6,104 bases of DNA from Pseudomonadota bacterium (GTDB lineage: Bacteria; Pseudomonadota; Gammaproteobacteria; Pseudomonadales; Oleiphilaceae): the NCBI GenBank assembly GCA_023430625.1, contig JAEZAA010000216.1, forward strand, positions 1 through 6,104, in the 5' to 3' direction. The notes under the pieces were generated by a model that did not search any database, was not told where the DNA came from, and worked only from the letters and a program-made list of their open reading frames with translations. Within the stretch, counting starts at the first letter, position 1. Each line of letters starts with the position of its first letter. This document shows positions 1 to 5,930 of the stretch, piece by piece. The position numbers and the translations under genes were made by a program.

Positions 1-2
1 CC

Positions 3-830
3 AAGGGCGAACTCATGGAAGGCGCTCTCGCCATTCAAAGCCAGGCGCGCAAGGCCACCGAAGAAACCACGCCCTTACGCCTGGATTTCGACGGCGCCAT
101 TGTGGCACCCGATGGCAACCGGTTCGACGGGGTATTGCGCCTCAAGTCCCGCGCCCAGAGCTTTGACCTGAAGCCCGAGTTTGCCGGCACCTGGTGGATC
201 GACTGGCAAAGCAAGCGGCTGGCGGCCAATCTGGTGTCCGGGCTGGACCTGCTGGATTTCAGCGGCCGGGTGAGTACCGCGTCCGATAGCTATCGCCTGC
301 TGAGCGCCCATCTGGACATCCACAATCCGGGTGACTTTGCCAATGCCCTGCCCACTGCGGCCATGAACTGGAGCTTCGACACTTGGGGTGACTTGCTGAA
401 AGGCAATGAGAAAAACTTCGCGCTGTTCTCCGCCTCGCTGCTGATCGAGGAAACCATTCCGGGACGCACCAGCGGCTGGGTCTCCATTGCCCTGGACCGC
501 ACCGGCTTTTCGGAAGGCACTGCGCAATTGCGCCTGAGCTCAAACAATCTGGACGACTGGCGCTCCATGGCCATCACCTACCAGCGTAGCGGCAAGCCGG
601 ACCATCCCCGGGAACAGTTCCAGTTCACCAGCCAGAACGGCGCCGTGCTCGACGTCAAGTTCCGCTGCGAGCAAGCCAGCGATAAAGTGCTGAAGGCCTG
701 CGCCAACCGCCTGAACGACATTTACGGCAACCTGCTGGTCGAAGGGCATGATGTGGGAGACCTGGAGGTGATGGACAACCGCCTGGTCAAGATCTCCTAC
801 ATCGACGACACCTTCGAAACCTTGCAGTAA
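3..830 (+). CDS. Hypothetical beta-rich protein, probably 5'-truncated by the window edge
   Basis: I do not recognise this protein and assign no function. The frame is open from base 3 to the TAA at 828-830. The first ATG (base 15, giving 271 residues) follows an AAGGG at 3-7 with 7-base spacing, so it could be a true start. However, the frame continues upstream without a stop and the ATG is not followed by a signal peptide, so I favour a gene entering from the left. The product alternates short hydrophobic and polar stretches typical of beta structure, is rich in Trp/Phe/Tyr and Asp, and has no membrane segment. Two cysteines, C218 and C229 (counted from the base-15 ATG), lie 11 residues apart near the C-terminus and could form a disulfide if the protein is periplasmic. 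It lies 127 bases upstream of a putative outer-membrane barrel on the same strand. A hairpin between them argues for separate transcripts. The coding frame is convincing, the function unknown. Confidence 0.75.
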   Translation, partial: KGELMEGALAIQSQARKATEETTPLRLDFDGAIVAPDGNRFDGVLRLKSRAQSFDLKPEFAGTWWIDWQSKRLAANLVSGLDLLDFSGRVSTASDSYRLLSAHLDIHNPGDFANALPTAAMNWSFDTWGDLLKGNEKNFALFSASLLIEETIPGRTSGWVSIALDRTGFSEGTAQLRLSSNNLDDWRSMAITYQRSGKPDHPREQFQFTSQNGAVLDVKFRCEQASDKVLKACANRLNDIYGNLLVEGHDVGDLEVMDNRLVKISYIDDTFETLQ

Positions 831-838
831 ACCGAACC

Positions 839-866
839 GGTTTCGGCCCGCTCCGGGCCGCAAACC
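839..866 (+). terminator. Terminator-like hairpin after the first gene
   Basis: GGTTT plus CGGCCC (839-849) pairs with GGGCCG plus AAACC (855-866), leaving a 5-base loop (850-854) and one bulged C (861). This is an 11-bp, GC-rich stem starting 9 bases after the stop codon. The following bases (AATTCTGC) are not a clean T run, so it is a weak intrinsic terminator or a 3'-end-protecting hairpin. Confidence 0.4.
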
Positions 867-922
867 AATTCTGCATCAACCATCCGGGGCGGCCACTCCG
901 CCCTTGCTTTCTCCATTTCGGG

Positions 923-935
923 GCAGTGTCACTGC
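923..935. promoter_or_regulatory. Perfect 13-base palindrome, candidate operator
   Basis: GCAGTG-T-CACTGC is a perfect inverted repeat with a one-base centre. It lies 22 bases upstream of the chosen ATG of the barrel gene. Its size and symmetry suit a dimeric DNA-binding protein. I could not place a convincing -35/-10 pair beside it, so operator function is inferred from symmetry and position only. Confidence 0.3.
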
Positions 936-957
936 TCCTTTGAAGGCGAACCCTCCT

Positions 958-2046
958 ATGAAGTACAGAGTTTTTGCGTGTGCCGCGCTGCAGGCGGCCG
1001 CGATGTTGTCCTGGGCCAGTGTCAGCCATGCCGACATCGGCATCTATAGCTCGCTGGACTCCATGAGTTACAGCGAACCATTGCCCATTCACCAGATCGC
1101 CGATGACTGGCAGGGCAAGCTGGAGGACGGCAACCTCGCGTTTACCTATAACCGCTTTGAAGTGGGGGTGTCCTGGAACAACTGGCGGATCGGTTACGTC
1201 GCCCGCTACGACTATCGGCTGGAGTTCAGCGAAGACACGGCCCTGTTCTACTACGAAGAGGAAAACAACGTCCGCCGCACCCGTAACCGGGTTTATGACG
1301 TCTATCTGGATGTGATGCATCAACGGAGCCAGGGCTTTGCCGTCCACTACGATTGGCAGGTACAGGACAACCTGCGCATCACCCCGTCGCTGGCTTATCT
1401 CCACGCCAACGACATCATTGACGGAACCCTGAAGGGCCAGGCCGAGTTCTACGGCGACAATACCTTCAGCGGCAATCTCGGCATCGATTATTACTATCTG
1501 GAAGACTTCCTGTTCGAGCGCCCCGTCGACACGGGCAAGCACCGCGGCCATGGTTATTCGTTCGACCTGGATATTCAGTGGCAGCCGCTGGATCACTGGC
1601 AAATCCGGCTGAAAACCTACGACCTGCTGGCCCGCATCCACTGGGACGGCTTACCGCGCACCCGCGCCCGGGCCGATACCGAGCCCGTGCAAACCGATGA
1701 TCCCTTTGAGCGGTATCGGGACGCGTCGGTTCAGGGGCGGGAATCCGATGCGAATTTCCACCAGAAACTGCCCACCCGCGCCTTGCTGCGCAGTGCCTAT
1801 CAATACAAATCACTGCACCTGGCGGCGGAGATTTATCAGGAGCCGGACCAGACCTTTGTCTTTCCGACCATTGGGTATGAAATCGGTGGTTGGACGTTCA
1901 CGCTGTTGGGCGAGCCCTTCATCGAAGCAGCCGGCGCCCGCATCACCCATCGCTGGTTGAGCTTTTCCTTCGTGGCTGACCGCCTCGACTTCAAGGAAGC
2001 AAAGTACGTGAATCTGAACCTGGCGCTGAACGTCCCGTTGTTCTGA
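958..2046 (+). CDS. Putative outer-membrane beta-barrel protein of unrecognised family
   Basis: The 362-residue product begins with a Sec signal peptide: a Lys/Arg n-region, a hydrophobic core, and SVSHA at residues 21-25, with likely cleavage before DIGIYSS. The mature part (about 337 residues) is full of alternating aromatic/hydrophobic and polar residues, for example residues 62-95 and the last 35. It ends in ...NVPLF, and a terminal Phe is typical of the barrel-assembly signal in outer-membrane proteins. Acidic and basic clusters between strands look like surface loops. I do not recognise the family and cannot say what it transports or binds. The ATG at 958 is preferred over an in-frame TTG at 904 because it gives a clean signal peptide; its ribosome site is weak (GAAGGCG about 10 bases upstream). 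The gene is convergent with a tetR-type gene, 83 bases away. A porin-like or structural envelope role is an inference. Confidence 0.8.
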   Translation: MKYRVFACAALQAAAMLSWASVSHADIGIYSSLDSMSYSEPLPIHQIADDWQGKLEDGNLAFTYNRFEVGVSWNNWRIGYVARYDYRLEFSEDTALFYYEEENNVRRTRNRVYDVYLDVMHQRSQGFAVHYDWQVQDNLRITPSLAYLHANDIIDGTLKGQAEFYGDNTFSGNLGIDYYYLEDFLFERPVDTGKHRGHGYSFDLDIQWQPLDHWQIRLKTYDLLARIHWDGLPRTRARADTEPVQTDDPFERYRDASVQGRESDANFHQKLPTRALLRSAYQYKSLHLAAEIYQEPDQTFVFPTIGYEIGGWTFTLLGEPFIEAAGARITHRWLSFSFVADRLDFKEAKYVNLNLALNVPLF

Positions 2047-2053
2047 ACGGGAC
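2032..2053 (+). terminator. Hairpin spanning the stop codon of the barrel gene
   Basis: GTCCCGTT (2032-2039) and AACGGGAC (2046-2053) form a perfect 8-bp stem with a 6-base loop that contains most of the TGA stop (2044-2046). The following bases (CTGCCTGTTTGG) are only mildly T-rich. As it lies between convergent genes it could end transcription from either side, but it lacks a canonical U-tract. Confidence 0.4.
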
Positions 2054-2129
2054 CTGCCTGTTTGGATCTGGAGTGGGCGCCTCCCTGCGCTCGTGATGCT
2101 TTCCACCTCTGGGACTTACCGCGCGTCGC

Positions 2130-2771
2130 CTACTTCGTCTTGGCCGACATCCGGTCTTTCAGGTAGGCGCGCACCATCGCCTTCAACTCCGTCAGCAGGA
2201 TGTTGGCCTTGGCTTCATCCATGTTCATGGCCAGCCGCAAGGTGGCACTGCAAATACGCGGCAGCATGACACAGATCAGCCACAGCCGGTCCTGGTCCAT
2301 GTTGGGAAAGGTTTCCTTGGCCTTCTGGGAGATGTCCTGGGCATTGTCGTACAGCACACCCAGGTCCAGCTCCTGCAGCTCGGGCATCGCCTCGACACCT
2401 GACCAGATTTCCTTGTAGCCGGGCTCCGAGCGGTAGAATCGGGCGTAGGTATCGATCAGCTCGTCAAAGCCATCCTCCAGATCGAAGTCCTGGACGAAGC
2501 TCTTCATGTGCTGGTCGAGCTTTTCGATGTGCTGCTCCGCGATCGCCTTCACGATGGCGGACTTGTTGGGAAAATAGCGATACAGCGAGGCCAGCGAGAT
2601 GCCAGCTCGGCGGGCGATTTCGGAGGTCTTGGCACCCTCCACCCCGACTTCGCTGATCACTTCCGCGGCCACAGAGAGAATCAGACTAACCCGATCCTTG
2701 CTGCGCTCCTGCACCGGTGTACGGCGCTGTTCAACGATAATGCTATGCCGATGTTCCATACGCTTTGTCAT
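2130..2771 (-). CDS. TetR/AcrR-family transcriptional regulator
   Basis: This 213-residue protein is a typical one-domain-plus-ligand-domain TetR repressor. The N-terminal part carries the family helix-turn-helix: the helix from residue 28 (VSLILSVAAEVISEVG), then TSEIARRAGISLASLYRYFPNKSAIV at about residues 49-74, where LYRYFPNK is the hallmark. The remaining helical residues (about 80-213) should form the dimer and ligand-binding domain. Such proteins usually repress their own or nearby genes until a small ligand binds; the ligand here cannot be read from sequence. The ATG at 2771 is chosen because GAGGTG lies 10 bases upstream; a second in-frame ATG at 2759 would shorten it by 4 residues. 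No obvious target (efflux pump, catabolic operon) lies beside it: the neighbours are the convergent barrel gene and, across a 438-base gap, the divergent proS. Self-regulation through the inverted repeat at 2848-2887 is possible. Confidence 0.92.
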   Translation of the reverse strand: MTKRMEHRHSIIVEQRRTPVQERSKDRVSLILSVAAEVISEVGVEGAKTSEIARRAGISLASLYRYFPNKSAIVKAIAEQHIEKLDQHMKSFVQDFDLEDGFDELIDTYARFYRSEPGYKEIWSGVEAMPELQELDLGVLYDNAQDISQKAKETFPNMDQDRLWLICVMLPRICSATLRLAMNMDEAKANILLTELKAMVRAYLKDRMSAKTK

Positions 2772-2781
2772 AACTTTATGT

Positions 2782-2787
2782 CACCTC
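2782..2787 (-). promoter_or_regulatory. Ribosome binding site of the tetR-family gene
   Basis: On the minus strand this reads GAGGTG, a good Shine-Dalgarno match, 10 bases before the ATG at 2771. It supports that start over the internal ATG at 2759. Confidence 0.6.
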
Positions 2788-2847
2788 GTACCAGTCTATC
2801 GAGAAGACGAATACGTTATTTGTGTCGCTTCGAGCTCCATACCTAGC

Positions 2848-2887
2848 GCATGACGCAGTAGTTTTTCCGTCAACCCCTGAGTCATGC
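2848..2887. promoter_or_regulatory. Imperfect inverted repeat, candidate TetR operator
   Basis: GCATGACGCAG (2848-2858) and CTGAGTCATGC (2877-2887) are reverse complements at 10 of 11 positions, separated by 18 bases. The repeat lies 77-116 bases upstream of the tetR-family start. A TTGACG that could serve as a minus-strand -35 box (2868-2873) falls between the arms, although no good -10 follows at standard spacing. A regulator bound to both arms would cover that box. The centre-to-centre distance of the arms is 29 bases, somewhat short of three helical turns. Confidence 0.3.
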
Positions 2888-2922
2888 TGGGGTTAACCCA
2901 GAGAGAATTCAATGTCGTCTTC

Positions 2923-2957
2923 CCCGCGAAAATGCCCGCCAGACGGGCGTTTGCGGG
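2923..2957. repeat. Bulged GC-rich stem-loop in the intergenic region
   Basis: CCCGC (2923-2927), AAA (2929-2931) and GCCCG (2934-2938) pair in order with CGGGC (2944-2948), TTT (2950-2952) and GCGGG (2953-2957). This makes 13 base pairs with a small bulge, a small internal loop and a CCAGA loop. It resembles short REP-like extragenic palindromes of proteobacteria, but only one copy is visible here, so a repeat family is not shown. Confidence 0.4.
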
Positions 2958-2973
2958 CAATTTGTCGCTTCTT

Positions 2974-3040
2974 GAACAGCCCCTTGTTAGTGGGGGTTTC
3001 GGCAATAACCCACAACAACGCAAGGCTTTGGTCGTTTTTT
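2974..3040 (+). terminator. Long imperfect hairpin with T6, possible plus-strand intrinsic terminator
   Basis: The left arm (about 2974-2998) carries AGC, CTTG and GTGGG. They pair with GCT (3025-3027), CAAG (3021-3024) and CCCAC (3009-3013) in the right arm, and TT/AA (2997-2998/3007-3008) closes the top. GAAC/GGTC at 2974-2977/3030-3033 extends the base with one mismatch. TTTTTT follows at 3035-3040. Bulges make it weaker than a textbook terminator. It lies about 170 bases before proS, and no plus-strand gene precedes it for more than 900 bases, so it would end an unannotated transcript or attenuate a long proS leader. Confidence 0.4.
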
Positions 3041-3161
3041 GGCGTCAGTGGCCGGCGCGGTCACATTAGGCCGAAAACGCTATATGAAATTGCTGTCATG
3101 TTTTGCGGCAGCGCTTATCGGGTACACGCCTGTCGTGCTGTACGGTGTCCGGCAGACTCCT

Positions 3162-3167
3162 TACAAT
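3162..3167 (+). promoter_or_regulatory. Possible -10 box of proS
   Basis: TACAAT matches the sigma-70 -10 consensus at 5 of 6 bases and lies 42 bases before the proS ATG, which would give a leader of about 35 bases. No good -35 box is found 16-18 bases upstream. A weaker alternative pair is TTGCTG (3090-3095) and GCTTAT (3113-3118), spaced by 17. Confidence 0.25.
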
Positions 3168-3209
3168 ACGCCGCTGAAGATTTTCACGATCAGCCACGGA
3201 ACCCCTAGC

Positions 3210-4937
3210 ATGCGTGCAAGCCGCTTTCTCATCGCCACCCTGAAAGAAACCCCCGCCGACGCGGAAGTCATCAGCCATCAGCTCATGCTGCGCGCGGGCA
3301 TGATCCGGAAACTGGCCGCCGGCCTCTATAGCTGGCTGCCGGTGGGCCTGCGGGTCCTGCGCAAGGTTGAGGCCGTGGTGCGGGAAGAAATGAACCAGGC
3401 TGGCGCCCAGGAAGTCCTGATGCCGGTCGCCCAGCCCGCCGAGCTGTGGGAGGAAACCGGGCGCTGGTTCAAGTTCGGCCCCGAGCTGTTGCGTTTCCAG
3501 GACCGGCATGACCGCGACTTCTGCCTGGGCCCGACCCATGAAGAGGTCATCACCGATCTGATCCGCAACGAAGTGCGCAGCTACCGCGAACTGCCCGCCA
3601 ACTTCTACCAGATCCAGACCAAGTTCCGTGACGAGCGCCGTCCCCGCTTCGGCGTCATGCGTGCCCGCGAATTCATGATGAAGGACGCCTACTCCTTCCA
3701 CCTCAACCAGGAATCCCTGAGCGAAACCTATGAGGTGATGTACCAGACCTATTCCCGCATCTTCACCCGGCTGGGTCTGCAGTTCCGCGCCGTGATCGCC
3801 GACACCGGCTCCATCGGCGGCAGTGCCTCCCATGAGTTCCACGTTTTGGCCGCGTCCGGTGAAGATGCCATCGCTTTCTGCCCTGAATCCGACTACGCCG
3901 CCAACGTGGAAATGGCGGAAGCCGTGGCACCAAAGGGTCAGCGCCCGGCTCCGAGCCAGACTATGGAAACCGTGGACACGCCCAACGTACGCTCCATTGC
4001 CGAAGTCTGCGCCTTCCTGCAGGTCGAGCCGACCCAGACGGTGAAAACGCTGCTGGTCCTGGGCCGTGGCGAAGACGGTGGCGTGGACGAGAAGAAAGTG
4101 GTCGCGCTGGTGCTGCGTGGCGATCACGAACTCAACGAAATCAAGGCCAGCAAGCATCCCTTGGTGGGCAGCCCGCTGGTTATGGCCAGCGATGCCCAGA
4201 TCCAGGCGGTCACCGGTGCATCCGCCGGCTCCATCGGACCGGTGGGTCTGTCGATTCCGGTGATCGTGGATCGCAGCGCGGCCCATCTGGCCGACTTCGT
4301 CTGTGGTGCCAACCACGATGGACAGCACTTGCGGGGCGTCAACTGGGAGCGGGACCTGCCCCTGGGCGAGGTGTTCGATCTGCGCAATGCCGTTGAGGGT
4401 GATCCCAGCCCCGACGGCAAAGGCACCCTGGCTATTGCCCGGGGCATCGAAGTGGGCCACATCTTCCAGTTGGGCAAGAACTACTCCGAAGCCATGAAAG
4501 CGACAGTGCTCGACGAGAACGGCAAATCCGTGGTCATGACCATGGGCTGCTACGGCATCGGGGTGTCCCGGATTGTGGCGGCGGCCATCGAGCAGAACCA
4601 CGACGACAAGGGCATTGTCTGGCCGGAAGCGCTGGCTCCCTTCCGCATCGCCGTGGTTCCCCTCAACCATCACAAGTCGGATGCGGTGCGCGATGCCGCC
4701 GAGAAGCTGTACAGCGATCTCAGCGCCAAGGGCATCGATGTACTGCTGGACGACCGCAATGAGCGTCCGGGCGTGAAGTTCGCCGATATGGAGCTGATGG
4801 GTATCCCGCACCGGGTGGTGCTCAGCGATCGCGGGCTGGCGCAAGGCACAGTGGAGTACAAGGGTCGCCGCGATGCCGAGTCGCAGGATGTGGCACTGGA
4901 CCAGCTGGCAGAATTCCTGGCGAACAAGCTGATGTGA
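3210..4937 (+). CDS. proS: Prolyl-tRNA synthetase (bacterial type, with editing domain)
   Basis: This cytoplasmic class II enzyme joins proline to tRNA-Pro using ATP. The 575-residue length matches the roughly 570 residues of E. coli ProRS, and the start MRASRFL...TLKETPADAEV mirrors the E. coli N-terminus, so the ATG at 3210 is chosen although the frame is open further upstream. Motif 1 lies near residues 28-60 and motif 2 around 138-165 (KFRDERRPRFGVMRAREF, Arg140). Motif 3 is near 448-458 (YGIGVSRIVAA, Arg454). An inserted YbaK-like domain, about residues 220-400, hydrolyses mischarged Ala-tRNA-Pro; Lys279 in TVKTLLV, important for editing in E. coli, is present, with GDHELNEIK further on. 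The C-terminal anticodon-binding domain spans about 470-570 (LLDDRNERPGVKFADMELMGIP). The ribosome site is poor (ACGGA, about 10 bases upstream). No defects are visible. A small transglycosylase gene follows on the same strand. Confidence 0.98.
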   Translation: MRASRFLIATLKETPADAEVISHQLMLRAGMIRKLAAGLYSWLPVGLRVLRKVEAVVREEMNQAGAQEVLMPVAQPAELWEETGRWFKFGPELLRFQDRHDRDFCLGPTHEEVITDLIRNEVRSYRELPANFYQIQTKFRDERRPRFGVMRAREFMMKDAYSFHLNQESLSETYEVMYQTYSRIFTRLGLQFRAVIADTGSIGGSASHEFHVLAASGEDAIAFCPESDYAANVEMAEAVAPKGQRPAPSQTMETVDTPNVRSIAEVCAFLQVEPTQTVKTLLVLGRGEDGGVDEKKVVALVLRGDHELNEIKASKHPLVGSPLVMASDAQIQAVTGASAGSIGPVGLSIPVIVDRSAAHLADFVCGANHDGQHLRGVNWERDLPLGEVFDLRNAVEGDPSPDGKGTLAIARGIEVGHIFQLGKNYSEAMKATVLDENGKSVVMTMGCYGIGVSRIVAAAIEQNHDDKGIVWPEALAPFRIAVVPLNHHKSDAVRDAAEKLYSDLSAKGIDVLLDDRNERPGVKFADMELMGIPHRVVLSDRGLAQGTVEYKGRRDAESQDVALDQLAEFLANKLM

Positions 4938-4965
4938 TCGCCGCCACGGCAGAATCTGGAACGCC

Positions 4966-4974
4966 TGATAAACT
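4966..4974 (+). promoter_or_regulatory. Weak extended -10 candidate upstream of the transglycosylase gene
   Basis: TGATAAACT contains the extended -10 TG element followed by TAAACT (4 of 6 matches). It would start transcription around 4981, about 20-30 bases before the GTG at 5001 and the ATG at 5010. There is no recognisable -35 box, as is tolerated for extended -10 promoters. It lies within a weak hairpin (GGAAC 4958-4962 / GTTCC 4983-4987). Confidence 0.2.
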
Positions 4975-5009
4975 CTAGGGGTGTTCCTTATTCCGCCGTC
5001 GTGTTGTTC

Positions 5010-5687
5010 ATGGCTAAACCAGATCGTTTTTTGTTCATCTCTTGTCTTTCAGCAGCAAGGAACGCTTCTTTCCTAAGCCGGCACAGTCAGCTGTGCCGGC
5101 TCTTTTCTGTCATCCAGCAGCTATGCGTCCTGTTCGCCTTGGCTGGATTTCTTGGTCTATCCACGGTGCAGGCACAGACTGCGGAGCCCGATCCGGCCCT
5201 GCGCGAAGCGCTGCGCAAAACCGTCAATGAAGCCAGCAGTTTTCTGGACCGTTTCGATGCGGAAGTCTGGCTGGTGGATATGTCGGCACGTCTGACCCGC
5301 CATATTCCAGATCCGGAACAACGCCTGACCCTGCTCAAGCTGGTGCATCTGGAGGCCAATCGTGCCGATCTGTCACCGGAGCTGGTGCTGGCGGTGATCC
5401 ATGTGGAGAGCGCGTTCGACCCCTTTGCCTATTCCAGTGCCGGCGCCCAGGGTCTGATGCAGGTGATGCCGTTCTGGAAAAAGGAAATTGGCCGGCCCGA
5501 TGACAACCTGATGGATATGGCCACCAACCTTCGCTATGGCTGCACCATCCTCAAGCATTACCTGAACCGCGAGCGCGGCAGTGTCATTCCCGCCTTGTCC
5601 CGTTATAACGGCAGTTATGGCCAGTTCTGGTATCCGGCCAAGGTGCTGGATTTCTGGAACCGCTTCTGGTCGTTCAATTACGAGTAA
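5010..5687 (+). CDS. Small exported SLT-type lytic transglycosylase
   Basis: The product carries a lysozyme-like SLT catalytic domain that cleaves the MurNAc-GlcNAc bond of peptidoglycan, forming 1,6-anhydro ends, in the periplasm. With the ATG at 5010 it has 225 residues. The catalytic Glu is E133 in VIHVESAFDPFA; GAQGLMQVMP follows (GLMQVMP 148-154), then NLRYGCTILKHYL and ALSRYNGS (195-202), the usual order for this family. Residues 37-55 (hydrophobic, ending STVQA before QTAEPD) look like a signal-peptide core and cleavage site. There is no lipobox Cys, so it is probably soluble rather than a lipoprotein. The N-terminus is odd: residues 1-36 form an unusually long Cys/Arg-containing leader, the start has no clear ribosome site (a GTG at 5001 is equally possible), and a strong terminator hairpin lies within it. 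No in-frame ATG or GTG lies between 5013 and the signal core. The domain call is firm, the start uncertain. Confidence 0.88.
   Translation: MAKPDRFLFISCLSAARNASFLSRHSQLCRLFSVIQQLCVLFALAGFLGLSTVQAQTAEPDPALREALRKTVNEASSFLDRFDAEVWLVDMSARLTRHIPDPEQRLTLLKLVHLEANRADLSPELVLAVIHVESAFDPFAYSSAGAQGLMQVMPFWKKEIGRPDDNLMDMATNLRYGCTILKHYLNRERGSVIPALSRYNGSYGQFWYPAKVLDFWNRFWSFNYE
5076..5108 (+). terminator. Strong intrinsic terminator (perfect 11-bp stem) after proS
   Basis: AGCCGGCACAG (5076-5086) and CTGTGCCGGCT (5091-5101) are perfect complements around a TCAG loop, followed at once by CTTTTCT. This is a textbook Rho-independent terminator, 139 bases after the proS stop and the natural end of the proS transcript. 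It falls inside the presumed N-terminal coding part of the transglycosylase, so one of the two calls needs adjusting, or the overlap is functional. Confidence 0.75.
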
Positions 5688-5703
5688 GCGTCGACAAGCC
5701 GGC

Positions 5704-5722
5704 AGCGGCTATCCCAGCCGCT
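5704..5722. terminator. Hairpin between convergent genes, overlapping the DUF2835 gene stop
   Basis: AGCGGCT (5704-5710) and AGCCGCT (5716-5722) form a perfect 7-bp stem with an ATCCC loop. It starts 17 bases after the transglycosylase stop and covers the minus-strand TAG (5709-5711). Neither side has a convincing T run, so it is at best a weak two-way terminator or an mRNA end-stabilising hairpin. Confidence 0.35.
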
Positions 5723-5930
5723 CAATCCCAATGAATTTGTTGTTGGCATCGAAGCGGATCTCGAACGAGCCGCGAATACCATCGTGAGTGAGAAAGCGCT
5801 GCAGGATCGTGGCGGGAAACTGTACCCGCAGCCCGTCGCGGCTGCGTGCATGTACCGTGCGTGTGACGCCCTGATACAGCAGCAGGTATTGGTCGGCGGA
5901 AATGTAGAGATCGACAATCAATGTACGCAT
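5709..5930 (-). CDS. DUF2835-like small conserved protein
   Basis: The 73-residue protein (MRTLIVDLYISADQYLLLYQ at the start, FDANNKFIGIERLG near the end) matches my recollection of the DUF2835 family: about 70-residue, probably cytoplasmic proteins of unknown function in gammaproteobacteria. It has no signal peptide or membrane segment. The middle is basic (RTVHARSRDGLRVQFPATIL), which would suit contact with nucleic acid or another charged partner, but that is speculation. The ATG at 5930 has AGGTAA (minus strand, 5941-5946) 10 bases upstream. An out-of-frame ATG at 5938 opens only a six-codon frame. The gene lies 48 bases after the end of the minus-strand gene at the right edge, so both may share a transcript. 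It converges on the transglycosylase with 21 bases between stops. Confidence 0.8.
   Translation of the reverse strand: MRTLIVDLYISADQYLLLYQGVTRTVHARSRDGLRVQFPATILQRFLTHDGIRGSFEIRFDANNKFIGIERLG

Larger units (their letters stand above)
2772..3209. other. 438-base intergenic region rich in inverted repeats
   Basis: This gap separates the divergent tetR-family gene and proS. I find no credible protein gene in it: the short open frames lack ribosome sites, signature residues or recognisable similarity. It contains several inverted repeats in sequence: GCATGACGCAG/CTGAGTCATGC (2848-2858/2877-2887), AACCCC/GGGGTT (2872-2877/2889-2894), CTGGG/CCCAG (2887-2891/2897-2901), a 13-bp bulged stem (2923-2957) and a long terminator-like stem (2974-3033) followed by T6. 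Some are mutually exclusive because they share bases. By eye its first 270 bases look less GC-rich than the flanking genes. It must hold promoters for both flanking genes and may also encode a structured RNA. Confidence 0.55.

Noticed and set aside
787..1641. 284-codon minus-strand frame across the first intergenic gap and the barrel gene
   Set aside because: It overlaps a signal-peptide-bearing gene on the plus strand, has no recognisable motif and crosses the hairpin and palindrome region.
2508..2846. 112-codon plus-strand frame antisense to the start of the tetR-family gene
   Set aside because: It is a shadow frame opposite a clear helix-turn-helix coding region.
2980..3020. Integron attC-like site (GTTAGTGGGG ... 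CCCACAACAA)
   Set aside because: The core GTTRRRY and its complement RYYYAAC are not matched, and there is no cassette array or integrase nearby.
2796..3023. 75-codon minus-strand frame in the tetR-proS gap
   Set aside because: I see no ribosome site or known domain, and it runs through several hairpins. I cannot exclude a small gene, but nothing positive supports one.
3039..3209. In-frame N-terminal extension of proS, including an ATG at 3084 beginning MKLLSCFAAALIGYTP, which resembles a signal peptide
   Set aside because: ProRS is cytoplasmic and its family N-terminus aligns with the ATG at 3210. The ATG at 3084 has no ribosome site and the extension would contain the likely promoter, so it is a chance open frame.
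2974..3209. T-box-like leader for proS, given a terminator hairpin upstream of a tRNA synthetase gene
   Set aside because: No T-box bulge sequence or specifier loop is visible, T-boxes are essentially confined to Gram-positive lineages, and the terminator lies well before the likely proS -10 box.
3096..4844. 582-codon open frame on the minus strand, antisense to proS
   Set aside because: It is a shadow of proS: long antisense frames are common opposite GC-rich genes, and the His/Gly/Val-rich product has no recognisable domain while the plus strand is unmistakable ProRS.
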